Source: Centroberyx gerrardi (lineage: Eukaryota; Chordata; Actinopteri; Beryciformes; Berycidae). From it: a DNA stretch of 64,000 nt. Shown here one piece after another: positions 23,549-36,134 of the stretch. Where the stretch lies: the NCBI RefSeq assembly GCF_048128805.1, contig NC_136016.1:16195676-16259675 (forward strand), read 5' to 3'. The position numbers and the translations under genes are program-made. The notes under the pieces were generated by a model, which did not search any database, was not told the DNA's origin, and saw only the letters and a program-made list of their open reading frames with translations. Positions within the stretch are counted from its first letter, which is position 1. Each line of letters begins with the position of its first letter.

Positions 23549-26500
23549 TCATGGCTGTCCCTCTAGTGACGTTTCCTCAAACAGACTGAGCAGGTTCTTT
23601 GGTTCAAAGTTGGGTCTGGGTAAGGCCTCCTCCATTCGGACCCAGTTGCGGCCACGTCGCTGCGATTTGGTGGACGCAGAAAGCCGGCTCTGCGCAGAGC
23701 GTTCGGTCAGGCTGGCTGTGTGAGGCTCTGTATGGATGGGACTCAGACTGGGCGTCAGTGTGTGGAAAGAACCGTTTGAGTGGATGCTGGAGGGGGAGCG
23801 AGTGGGTGTGTGGGCGGGACTGAGGTGACTGTGTGTGGGTGAACCTGGGAGAGGAGTGGAGGTGCTTTCCACAGACTGCCTGGATTTCACCCTGTTGAAT
23901 ATGGGAAATATAAACATTTAAGTAGGGAATTTAATAGAAGGTTGAAGTTGAAACAAAGGAAATGTCTGGTCTAGCAGCCCCTTCTTTACTTGTGTCTCTG
24001 AATTATTATTTCTACAAGAAACATATAACATAGGCTACATGAACATGAGCTGCATAAAACCAAGTTGTAACTTAATTTGATTTTGGAAATTCTCTTTTCA
24101 CCCTCGGATTGGGACATGTTCTGTTCTCTACCTGTGTGAGAAGGTGGGAGAGAGCTCTGGGTCCGTGGGATCCAGCAGAAACACTGCATCGTCCTCCGGG
24201 CTGCTTGGGTCAGCATGCATGACGCTGAGGGGCAGAGTTAAGTCCCTCTCCCAGCTGTCCTTAGGAGGGGTGCAGGGCGCCGGGTCGGTCCAATGAGGGA
24301 GGAACGGCAAGTGAAGGGAAGAGAGGAGCCTCCACCCAACACACACTACCAACTATGGGGAAAAAAATACAATAAAAATAAGAGACCGGTAACTTTAATT
24401 TCATGTTTCACTGCAACCAAACCTTCAAGGTTGAGAAAATGATTGTAATACTCATGTTTACCTTATGTTTCATACATGTCTCTTTCAAGCAAATGTAATC
24501 TGCAAAGGTTCATGTTCAAAAGGGCGTTCCAGAAAGTTTATTAGTCTCAATTTACCTGGCAGAGGGAGGTCAATGTGAGCATGGCCTCACTGAGGAGAAG
24601 GGAGATGCGCCTCCTCCACCTGTGTCTCCGAACAGAGGGGAGGCACAAGAGCTCAGTGACAGTGGCTCTCTCAGACGGTTCTGGGGCCAGCATCATCCGC
24701 AGCACTGTCTGCAGCTCAGTCGACAGGGCTGCAGATACAGATCATAATAGCAATAACATAAGTCATGTGAATATACAGAAAAACTTGACAAGTTCAGCAG
24801 ATTTATCAAGACTCTTTACCAATGAAGCTTGATCTTACCATTGGTAAACTCTGAGGGGAGGCAGCCTTGTCTGAGCTGCTGCCAGCCCTCTCCACCGTTA
24901 GGAACCTCAATATTGCATGCGAGCTCCAGAATAGAAACACCCAAACTAAGTGAAAATGATTAGACAATATTTAGGCAAAGTCAAATCGAGTCAAATCGCT
25001 GAAATCACAAGAAGGACATAAATTATGAATTTACAATGGCCATATTGTTTACATTTCTCATTCACACTGTCTAAGAAGGATTCCTACCTGAAAACATCGG
25101 CAGCAGGTCCGTACTGCCCCCTGAGCAGCTCGGGGGCCATGTATCTGGGATCTCCCTCCTGGAGATCCTCCTTCCCCTTCCCCTCAGCAGGGTCTGTCCC
25201 CTTCTGTGGGAGCTCAAGCAGCAGCCCAAAGTCCCCCAGCTTGAGGCGGCCAGAGTGAGTGAGGAAGACGTTGGCGGGCTTGAGGTCCAAATGTGCAAAA
25301 CCGCGGGAGTGCAAGTGCTGCAGCGCTGAGAGGAGGTCGCACAGGTGGGCCCAAGCTGCATGCTCATCTGGATTGGAAAGTTTCAAAAGAGAGCAAAGTC
25401 AGTAACAACCTAGACATCCTGCCTGAGGGTATGAGATTTAACTGTAGAAAAACACATAGCACAGTAGGAGTATCCAAATATCAATACCAATGCAACATAA
25501 TACATTCAATAATTAAAGTGCATCTTAATCTTAATCATTCTGATATACCTGGGCTAGGAGGCTGGTTCTCAGCATGGAGCAGCAAGCTAGTGCAACACAG
25601 CTCTGTCTGGATGTACAGGCGGCCACACTCCTCCCAGGCGGCCACAAAGCTCAGGATGTGAGGGTGGGGACACAGGCGCTCGTGGTTCCTGGCCTCCCTC
25701 ACGCTCCGGTCCCGCTCACTGTTGCCCCTGAAGCGATGAACAGAGCGCTTGACTGCGTACTGCCGGCCGTCCTCGTGGCTCAGCACCTAGAAAAATACAA
25801 AACATGCAGAGGTCTCCTCTTACTATTCCGGGATCTCTATAGCAATAATCTTGGTCACGGTGATAACATAGGTCTACAAAGACGTCCAAATTCATGTTTT
25901 AGGTTTCCCATTATAAAACCACAGCACAGATGTTCAAATATGCAAAAGCATGTCTGAACACCTCTCTATGACATGGCCCCATTTCAACCTAACCCACATA
26001 TCCAGGTCTGATATAACTTCCTGCTCAGCCCATGATGTAACATGGGGTGAGATCATTAAAAACTGTAAACTAATGGGATACCCTTTAGAGAGAGAAAGGC
26101 AGTTAAACTTGATGGGCAGGAGGGACTGTTGAAAAATCTGTGATGGTATTATTGGTTGGAATTTTTATGTAAGCCTGTTTTCCAGGAAGTAAAAGTAATG
26201 GGATTTTGATACAAAAATACAATAAATTACTAATTTTGTACATTTTCTGGCATTTATTGTAATTTTTCATTTAATTGTGACTTTAAACACATCTCTTGTC
26301 TCTCACACACACCATATCTCTTGTCATTCTCACCTTGTAGACCTCTCCGAAGGAGCCTCTCCCCAGCAGGCCCAAATTAGTGAAGCACTGACTGAAGTAT
26401 GACTGCTGCTTGCTGGGGTCATACAGAGAAGTCAGAGGGGGAGACTTGATGAGGGAGCGGGAGAGGGGCGTCCAGGGGGACGGATGCTTGGGGAACACTC

Positions 26501-26708
26501 TGCTCAGAGGAGGGCATCCCTTGGACGGGGGGCGTGGGGGCAGAGAATGAGAGAGCCGGGCGGGGGAAGAGAAGGATGAAGTGGATGTAGAAGACGAGGA
26601 GAAAGGCAGGTGTCGCTTTTTGAGGGAGAAGGATTGCTCTGCATGAGAGAAGTGGGCAGGAAGAGGGAGAGGCGTCGTGGACACTGCAGTTTCCACTGCC
26701 AATGACAT
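23549..26708 (-). CDS. pkmyt1: Membrane-associated Cdk1-inhibitory kinase Myt1
   Basis: Seven coding exons on the minus strand: 26334-26708, 25549-25786, 25088-25367, 24839-24945, 24556-24728, 24132-24352 and 23549-23891. All phases agree, giving 578 residues. A Ser/Pro-rich N terminus precedes a Wee1/Myt1-type kinase domain: [10 protein letters not shown] glycine loop, YAVKR lysine, [11 protein letters not shown] catalytic loop, DFG, and [11 protein letters not shown] hydrophobic stretch after the kinase (from [18 protein letters not shown] to [12 protein letters not shown]) fits the known ER/Golgi membrane anchor. The Pro/Ser-rich tail ends with the conserved [12 protein letters not shown] segment of the C-terminal cyclin-B-binding region. 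It phosphorylates Cdk1 on Thr14/Tyr15 to hold cells in G2. The 5' end faces elob. Confidence 0.97.
26141..26286. repeat. Partial second copy of the 49.9-kb MITE family
   Basis: The words GGTATTATTGGTTGGAATTT, TTTTGATACAAAAATACAAT and the right end TTTCATTTAATTGTGACTTT parallel the element at 49855-50323, in the same order and orientation. It lies in a pkmyt1 intron, and the left end is missing or diverged. Confidence 0.6.
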
Positions 26709-27659
26709 GATGTAGGGATTGTCTGATGCTTAACGGAGTTGTTTGGTCAGTAGCAGCCAGTTATTTTCTTTGTTGGTAGTCAGCTGCAACATTTCAAAGA
26801 AAAGCATCAAAGAATGCAGTACTACCAATCTTGACTGAGGGTTCATGTACAGAAGTAGGAATGTACCAATACCATTTCTGCACCGCTGATACCTATTCAA
26901 AGTATTACTCTTAAATTATGACTGATACAGAGCACTGCTCCCATCCATGACTTTTACTGAATAATATAAACTTAGACCATTATGTCAGAGTCAGACAAAG
27001 TGATTCAATATTATTAATCTGTTAACCTCATTTGACATAGAACAAAAGTAGAGTCTGCATACTGAAAGCTGCCCCCAAAGTGTATGAATTCCCTTTAAAG
27101 TACAAATCAGTTATGTTAATGTCAAACGAGATTTCAATAAACAAGATAAGCACCGTGCACAACTCTGGCAACTCACCTAAGTTCTAGCTACCGACATTTG
27201 CCAATCATCTAGGTGTTAAGAGAAACTTCTGACCTACATTCTAAGAATGTAGGTCATCTGCCTAAACACCTTGTAAAGTTTGGTTATATTTAACAAAGTA
27301 CACTTTATCTGTAATATGAATGTCACTTACCCTGCCGGGTTGGCTTTAGTTAAGGTTATTCCAAACTCTGGCATTCAAGACTCATCATTAGCTTGTTCTG
27401 ACACAAATGACAGTCACATTCACAAAAACAAATCTTTGGCTAACGTTAACTATCCACTGTTGACTACAACATACTAGCTTAACCTACCTAGCTAGCTTGT
27501 ACTGACATACAGCATACAGTCCAATTATACTGTAACTTTGGTAGCTCGGCGTTGGGCAGAAATCAAGTATCACGCCGACCATAAACGTTGGTTGGTGAAC
27601 GTTAACATAGTCTTCGGAAATATGACAATTCGTGTTCAGCGCCTGTGCACTGAATCCAA

Positions 27660-27866
27660 ACCAAGCAGCGCATACACCCTTCAAATGTGTACTGTCCCAG
27701 CTCGCGCCAAATTCTGAAAAATTATGCGCATTACTGCGTACCTGTCTTTTGTGAATACACCATTCTTATCTTGTTTGCGCAATTTGCGCAGCAGCGGCGC
27801 AGTCTGGGGTTCTGGTACACAACACAGGGCTGGCACAACTGGCTAGCTAACTGACCACTTGAAATG
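27660..27866. promoter_or_regulatory. Shared pkmyt1/elob head-to-head promoter
   Basis: The elob start codon is at 27864. The pkmyt1 untranslated first exon must begin close by, because its coding exon 1 is preceded by a splice acceptor near 26790. On the pkmyt1 strand a perfect E2F word TTTGGCGC (27704-27711) is followed by a CHR-type TTTGAA (27680-27685). That combination is typical of cell-cycle promoters. On the elob side there are tandem TTGCGCAA/TTTGCGCA words (27772-27790) and a GC-rich GCAGCGGCGCAG. No TATA box is evident. Confidence 0.6.
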
Positions 27867-30800
27867 GTAAGTTTCGAAGAAATGTTTTTCTTAGACTCGT
27901 TTTCGGAAATAAAACTTGAATTAACATTGAGCAATTTGTTCAAAGGGTTTATAACACCAATTATGCTATCGGTTACCGAATTGTTAACGTCAGCTGATGT
28001 TTGCTAGCCAGCTAAGTTAGCTAGCTTCACCTGCCCCTCTGCAACGAGAGGTGGTAACGTTAGTTAGCAAGCTAGATAGGTAGCTTGCTGGCTAACCTTG
28101 AATGTGATGTAACGTTAGTCAACTAACCTAGTTAGTCACGTTAGCTACATTGCTATTTACTGTCGCGTTCAGTAGTATAACGTCGATTGATTTAACTGTC
28201 AGTTCTATTTTTAGCGACTTTAAAATCACAAGGCTGTTTCTTATGAGCTAATTTAACGTTAGCTCAAAGCTACGTCTGCTTGCCACCGTTAGCTCGCAGT
28301 TGTTGCTAGCGTGTGGATCAATGAACCAGTCCTTTAATGATATGGAATAGTATGTAGACGGGAAAAACTTGCCTGACAAGCAAAACAACCAACCTAAGAC
28401 CTCAGCTACCTTCAATTGTCTAACAAGACATACATAGGTTACCCAGAGTTAAGTAAATAGCTGCTATAAATAGTTGTTAGGACTTTACACAAAATTAACG
28501 ACTTACCTGGGCCTACTGTAGGGTTTTTTTTTTTATAGAAGAAACTGGGATTATTGTCAGTAAATCTAGTTGTGAATTATTGATTGGGCCAGAGAGCTAT
28601 CCTGTTCGATCTAATGTTGGACCTGAAAGTAACACTCCTCTGCCATATCATAAATGGAACTAATACCTGTCTATCTTTCAGGACGTGTTCTTAATGATCC
28701 GGCGTCAGAAGACCACAATCTTCACAGATGCCAAGGAGTCCACCACTGTCTATGAACTGAAGCGTATTGTTGAAGGAATTCTCAAGAGAGCGCCTGAAGA
28801 ACAGCGGCTTTACAAAGTGAGTTAGGGCCATATATGTTGTCACTGCCACCTAATTTAATGAGTAGTTATTCCTGGTGGGTAACTGGCAACATATTTTGGA
28901 GAGATTATCTACACAACTCCTACACAACTCCGAAGAAATTGAAAAAACTGAAAATACTTTCACCATGCCTCATTTACAGCGTTGGCATGTTACTTGTCTT
29001 TCTCAAGGTTGAATAAATGCCTCTTTTTGGAAAGGTCTGGCCCATGTCTACATCTCCACTGAACCAAAAGACATCATTCACTCGTGAGGCTATTTTTGGT
29101 TCCTGTGACATTATTTCCAACTCTTGTTCCCCAGGATGACCAGTTGCTAGAGGACAGCAAAACCCTTGGTGACTGCGGGTTCACCAACCAGACTGCCAGA
29201 CCTCAGGCCCCGGCTACAGTTGGTCTGGCTTTCCGCATCAATGGTACGTTCAGCCCATGTGATTTCGGTGCTCAGAAGGATCAGGGATATGATGTCACTA
29301 TGTTAGGGTGTTTGGGGTATTTCCTGTTTTTCTGCCTCTTCCCAACTATTTCCTGCTTTTCTGGATTGTCCTGATTGGTGATTATTCTATAGTAATCTTG
29401 TTTTTGGACTTCTGTGTTCTATTCGATTCATGAATGCCAATATTATTTGCATGATTTATGGCAACCATTTGTGCCTTTGTGGTCCGTTCATCTTTATTAA
29501 TCTTGTTTAGGCGCTCAAGCTTTGTAATGTGGTGCTGTGGTAGATAACTATGCAAATCAAGTGATTGTGGTCTGATAAGGATGTTCTTCTTACTCATCCT
29601 TAAAGAAAAAACTCCTCTTACACTGGTAAATATCATCAATCTGTGTTCAATCAATCAATGCATCCCAAGCGTTATTTTGTGATGAAATATTGTAATTTAC
29701 TTTTTTCTTGTATCCACTTTATCTGAACCTGCCTCATCTACTTCTACAACATTTCCCAGAATTCCTTTCACCAACCCCTAGATATTGTGCCTTATAGGAT
29801 AAGGCTGGTGTTTTTTAATGCATTTCTTACTGTCAACAAATCCTATGAAAATAACAAAATCAGCCATGAATTTGTTTTGCTAATGAGTCTCGTCCATGTA
29901 GCCGATGCCCAATAAGTAGTAGTCTCAGTAGCCATAGAACTCCATTGTATTAAAAAAAACGATTAAAAACACTTTAAAAAGCCATGCCATTGCGCTGGGC
30001 AGTATATTTCGTCATTGCGATGCACCGGGCCGGCCGACTTTTTCCTCAAACAGCTTAATAAGCTCGCCGTAAACACGTTTTCCATCTCAGGAAAGTAGTT
30101 CCATAGCACTGAAAATAGTCCTTGAAGAATTTGTTCCCATTTGAATTTGATTTGGTAATAACTACAATAGCCTGAATTTTCATGGTAACAGTTAGTGATT
30201 TTTAAAATAGAAACTATGTCTTTGTGAGCTGTATTTAAAGGTTTTTAGCTTACAATTGGGGCCAATGACTTCCAGGTTGAAGGCTAAAAAGGGAACGTGG
30301 GAAGTCGGAAAGTAATGGGAGTAGAGCAAACGCATTGTTGATTTTGTTATTTTCATAGGATTTGTTGACGATAAGAAATGTATTTAAAAACACCAGCCGT
30401 ATCCTTTAACTTGTTCCATTCAGCTGTGGGTTTTACTTGCAGAGGAGCGAGCTATAGTGATAGCAATCAAGATAGCGATAGTAAGAGCAGTAGAGCCTTT
30501 TCCAGTTGAGAAAAGTGGAAGTCGCGCCCCTTAACTCCAAATACAACATGTCTTGTAACTGCATTGCATTCTGGTCTATTGAGGCTACTGTCGGTATAGA
30601 GAAATTGGTCTCTGCCTCTTCTACGATGGATTTCTTCTTGTATGATTGTTGAATGTCAGTGCAAAGTAGTGAGTGTAGAAAGAAGCCCTCGCTCTTTGAT
30701 TCTGCAGGACTGACACAAACCCTGATGTTTACCGGTGATGTTTTAGATAGATGAAAAAAATTCTATGATCAAATTCCATTGTAGCTGTACTGGAAATGTC

Positions 30801-31379
30801 TCGATGTGACGTCACATCATCTATGCTTGGCCAGTTTTCTGCATGAATAAGAAAAATACACCACCAAACAACAAAAGGGACGCAGAAATGCAAGGCACAT
30901 CACCAGTACCTGTCTTTCTTTAGCATTGCTAAAGTGTTAATATGTGGATTTTTCTTTTTAAGGCCATATGCTGCAAAAGGTCCTTTCAAAAAAAGTCACT
31001 GGTTCCAGAGAAACTAGTTCATGTGCCAAAATTCACCCAAAAATGACCAAACTCAGAGGTTGTTTAGTTTCCTCTTGCATCTTTTCACACCTATGAATGC
31101 ATTAACCAGTCTAGTGTTTTCTTTTAGCTTGTCATTCTTAAGTTCAGGCAATAACTTAGGGAGCCAGTGCTTGTCCACCCACTACACCAGCTGTGTTACA
31201 CTCAAGGCCAGGTGCAGCCGTGCTGTCACGACAGAGCTAATGTTTCTCGTATCCTCTGCCCTCCAGATGAGATGTTTGAGCAGCTGCAGATCGAGGCCTT
31301 CTCCAGCCCCCCAGAGCTCCCTGATGTCATGAAGCCCCAAGACTCCGGTAGCACTACCAACGAACAGGCTGTGCAGTGA
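27864..31379 (+). CDS. elob: Elongin B
   Basis: Four coding exons: 27864-27866, 28682-28816, 29135-29243 and 31267-31379, giving 119 residues. Phases and GT-AG sites are consistent. The ubiquitin-like fold is nearly identical to human [59 protein letters not shown]-like block, and the invariant tail [17 protein letters not shown]. It is a subunit of the elongin elongation factor and the adaptor, with elongin C, of BC-box Cullin2/5 ubiquitin ligases (VHL, SOCS). Exon 1 codes only for Met. Its one-residue difference in length from human (118) falls at the exon 3-4 junction (RINDEMFE versus RADDTFE). Confidence 0.98.
29793..30408. mobile_element. Non-autonomous DNA transposon with ~70-nt inverted repeats
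   Basis: The left end TATAGGATAAGGCTGGTG and the following ~60 nt (including TCAACAAATCCTATGAAAAT) recur as the reverse complement at 30333-30408 (CACCAGCCGTATCCTTTA). Between them are about 460 nt of non-coding DNA. It is a long-TIR MITE in elob intron 3, superfamily not assigned. Confidence 0.85.
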
Positions 31380-33180
31380 TAGGAGGGAGAGGAAAGGAGC
31401 AAAAGGAGGGAAGGATGGCAGTGGGGGTGTGTGTGGATTAACAGCAGTGGAGAAGTAGCGGGGTGGAGGATATGTACTATAATTTCAGTTGATGGATGGG
31501 GACATTATAGGTAACCAAGCCTATCCATGTTACCTTCATGCTATCATCCCAGCATCCCCCCCCCCCAATATGCCTCACAAGTTCTTTTTTTCTGGTAGCC
31601 CTCTATGATTTCCACATCACATGTGGCTCTGCTCCTTTACGTTGCTCTTATGCACCAACTGGCTCAAACTTTGGAAATGAGTGAGATGGTTGGTTTGGAG
31701 AGTGTGACTGTGTGTGTGCGTGTGACTTATACTATTATAATTATTATCATTATTATTTTGGAAAAGGTGAAGGGGGTAGTCGTGTGTCACAGTGCTCTGG
31801 AAGTAACATGCATGGGTAAGGAGTCCGGTGTCTGAATCAGCAAACTGCATGAACAAATTCTAGTGTAAAACGGACAAAGGCTTTATTTTCACAGAATCAG
31901 ATAAACCTTCAGCCTAAATGACAAACTATATATTCTCACCTATAAATTTTTTGGTCTGGTTCCTCCAGTTTTGTTGTACATTTCTGAATTGATCTCAGTC
32001 ACTTCATTTAGACCTGGAAAAAAATCAGTTATCAGTAAGTGTTCTAGCTTTTTTTGTGTCGTTTTATCTCTTCAATATGGACAAAGCAGTACATTTTCAC
32101 TTTTCTGTCCTTTGTTGTATGTTTCATGCACTGAGACCAAAGGCAGGTACCTCTTGGACAAAGGAGGAATGGTGGTTTGGAGGACATTTGTCTGTGACAG
32201 ATATATACAGTATATATATATACAAGAGGAGATTGTCATGCTGTTAAACTTCGGTTTTGTAAAGTCATACATCACCTCGTCACCAACACCAATGTGGGAC
32301 ATTGCACCTTCCCCTAATTACATAAACATAGCCTGTAACTGTGAGCTTAATTAAAGTTTTTTTTCCTTTTTTTTACATTGCTGGCTGTTTTCATTCTTAT
32401 CAGTACGTTTGTGTCAACATTATATAAAGAATACATAATTCCAGGGGTCAATGAAAGCCTTATTTTAGTTATGGCTATTTATTAGTGCTAACAATGAAAA
32501 ATGTATGTACAAAGCTCTTGTTAATATGCCAAACATGGAGTGTGGGACTGGGTAATTCTTTGAAATAACGGCAAATTAGCCTATATTATTATTACTGTAT
32601 GGAGTTTGACATGTGTGGTCAAATGTTCTCTCTACAAGCTTCTTATTAAAGGGGGTGTTGTCCTCTCCATGTTAATCCTTGGGATGTATTTTCAATGAAG
32701 AACACGGCAAAAAAAAAAAAAATGTATATGTATATTTTCCCACATTCTGACACCACTTCACAAGCGCATCATTTGCAACGCAGCCTGCAGTTGGGCAGTT
32801 TAGACACCACAAAATCCCTAATTTTCTATCCCAAATATGGACTAGGAATGTCTAGGATGACGTCGTGTGTCCGGGGAATGCGGGGTTTGTAACCACATTT
32901 ATTTAACTACGCCTTCTCCGGTCTGAGGCATTACACAGGAAGAGAGTCGTAGAGGAAAAAGAAACGGGACGCCCTCCTCCTCCTCCTCCTTCTTCTCCTC
33001 CTCCTACTCCTCCTCTCTTGGCGGATAACGGTGTCCAAGAAGTTATTCAGGACCAACAGCAGACAATAGCTCCCTTACCGACACGGTCTATCCTGCGGGC
33101 TTTGATTACACCCGTTACAAGTTAATGCTGTCCACGTTCATATTTCCCCGCATCAAGAGGAAAACGCTCCGCTGAGACTG
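31380..33180. other. elob 3' UTR and tgfb1i1 upstream region
   Basis: An ATTAAA signal at 32350-32355 followed by a T-rich stretch probably ends elob transcription, giving a long 3' UTR of about 1 kb. From 32900 the sequence becomes richer in CpG and has a CTC/TCC repeat (about 32970-33015) just upstream of the tgfb1i1 start, fitting a promoter or 5' UTR. No other coding sequence is supported. Confidence 0.55.
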
Positions 33181-33184
33181 TGCC

Positions 33185-34550
33185 ATGGACGACTTGGGTA
33201 TGTGTTAATACTGTTGTTCGTTTGAAGCGCTGTAACTGCATGTTGGGATATCTTGAGGGGATCTTTGGAAAGGGGTGGAGTGCCCCGGGCAGAGGAAGGG
33301 TTATAATGTTTATTCTGGCTATCGTAGCGTACATTTTTGCTTCCGTCTTCAAGAGGAAATATATGGGAATGTAGCTACTATGGAGAGGAATAATGGCTCC
33401 CAACGGGCTGATTATATTAAACCTTTTAATGCCATGAAAAGCAATGACACCCATCCTTATTTATCATTTTCTTTCCTGTGTTAACTACTGTTTTTTTCCT
33501 GTAAAAACACACATTGTATACCAGGGCTTTCATTCTAGTGTGACATCTTAGGATACTTACTTAGAGCCTGGTTACAACAATAAAACAACTTACTGTCATG
33601 CTGATAATTTGCATTTTTCTAACGTGCTCCCATCTTCTGAGATTAAAAAAAAGCTTGTGTTTTACCTCACTACACACACACACACACACTCCCACAGGTA
33701 ACACAAGAACTGTTACTACAGTATATCTGCCACACCGGCATTGAGTGTTTCCTGCATGCGCTGCAAATTCAATCAATTCTTTGTAAATTAGATCTAAGGA
33801 CATCCACAGCGGGGCCTTCTCTCGTCCATTAATATTGACAAGTCAGGGATGGAGAGAAAGCCACATAATGTTCAACTGAGTGTCTTCCATTTTGAAGGCT
33901 GGAGAACATCAAAGAGGATTGTGACTGCCACCAGGGAATATGATTGGTCCTGCCTTTCTAATACATATTGATACAGATGTGGAAGAAGGAATAATTGGTG
34001 CCTCTCCCCCCCTTTTCTTTCTTCTACGACAGTGCTGGAAGCTGGCTGTTATTTGTGTTTGGGAATAGCTCTGTTGGAAAAGCCCTGAAATAGCCCAGGG
34101 CCACACTGCTATTTCAAAAAGCCACAGAGTTCAATGAAAATAGAAGGGTTTTTTGCCCTGGGAGAGAACAAACCGTTTGCTCTCGCAGGAGCCGTTTTCT
34201 TGAAGCAGTTTGTTTCAGAACTGGGGGATTTATGCTTTGCAAGCATTATGAGGAGGAACGGCTGGATGTAGCCAAGCACATCTGGATTGGATTGCACACA
34301 GTGAGAATCAGTTGCTGGGTTACTAGCCGAGTGCTCGTCAGACAGTGGCCATGTTTGGGACACTCGGTTTATGCTGTTGTCCAACCATGTTGTAAGTTTA
34401 TGTATCGGATCTGGCAAGGCTTTCGGTGAGAGAGACCACTTGTTAGAGAAGCCTTTGGCCAAGACAAACAAGTCGACAGGCAGCTCTAAATATGGTCATA
34501 ATTCCCATTGAGAGAAGTTCAGCTCCTTATATGAGCAGTTCAGTCTGTAC

Positions 34551-34615
<65 letters not shown>

Positions 34616-36096
34616 AAGGGAGGAGGAGAGAGCATGTATATGCACAAGGTTCTCACCACATGGTCGTACCAGAAGTGTGAATCATCAGGGGCAGAAGTGA
34701 CCGCAGGGATGAAGAGAGGCAGAGTCAACCAGTTATGTTTAGGTTTAATATGTCTACAACTCAACCAGCCTAACTGTGATCACCGCTGACGTGTAAAGCA
34801 GTGTGCAAATCCAATCCAAACAGCTGTCTACCAGAATGAAAAGTACAACTGATGAGAAGTTCAAACATTAGGGACCAATACAGATACTAGTATTGAATAT
34901 TGGGGTGATATCAGACTGAAAAAGAATAGCAGAGTTAGAGAACTTTCTCAATTCCTCGACCTGTTACCAAGACATGGAAATCAAAGAAAAGTGACTTGAT
35001 TTTCTGTCTTTTTCATACATAAAAGGCTTTTGATCTGTCTAAGGGAGAGAAATTGACTGTATTACCGACTAATGGCCCAAAACTAACGATTAGTTAGTAT
35101 CAGCAGTGAAAAAAGGTATCAGTGTATCCATGGTAAAAAACAAACAAACAAACAAAATCCAACCTCAGCAGCAGCTTGACTACTAAAACTAATACAGTCC
35201 TCGACCAGAAGTTCAGACATCCTCTTACATACTCTGGTTTGGTTTTTAGTCACACATTAAAGAGACTTGTCCACAATGATGTCATGCAGCTGGAAAGCCG
35301 AACACTTGAGAGAGTTTAGTTTCTGGACAGCTTCCACTTTGGCATGGCATTAGTGATGGAGGGGGGGGGGCTGGAATTTAGATATCAGTTGCCAAACACT
35401 CTTCCTCCTCTGCTTCCTTTTCATACTGGCATGTCTGGATATTCTGGATACGAACGCAGAAATGTTTGTGCTCTAATAACTTCAACATGTTACTGTGTTA
35501 TTTCTGGATTATGCCGATTCCGACTGTCCTGTCTTCTGACTGATGGGTGTCTGAGGACGCTCCTTCGCTGTCCTTCATGTTGTGTCTTGATATGTGTTGG
35601 CTGAGTTGCTGCTGCGTTATTGGTCACTGAGGCTGTCTGTCTCTCCTCAGGAGTGCCTGACCCACCTAACTACCCTCTCAGTCCTCGTATTGTTGTGTTT
35701 GGTACGTAATTGTCTGTCTGTGTGTTTGTCTGTGTGTTTCAGTCATCTTCTCGTCTGTCCTCGTCTTGCCTACATATGTCCTGTCTATCATTCTGTCATG
35801 TGTTTTCCACCTCATCTCTATTGCATGGTTTTCAACTCCATTCCTGCGCTTGCTTTTTTAAATATCTCACGTATCTAACAAACTGATAACTCTGAGAAAT
35901 GTACAGTTTCATTATGGAGTAGGAAACCATCTTGAATTCCCACCACAAACCCAACCAGAACCTAATCTTGAATCATAACTCTAAGCACACTTCCATTACT
36001 TTCATTCTATTACATGTAATCTGTTTTCCGCTTCTGTTTCTGGCCCATTTTCTCTGTGTCTATCTGTCTGTCTGTCACTCTGTCTGTCTTTCACTT

Positions 36097-36134
<38 letters not shown>

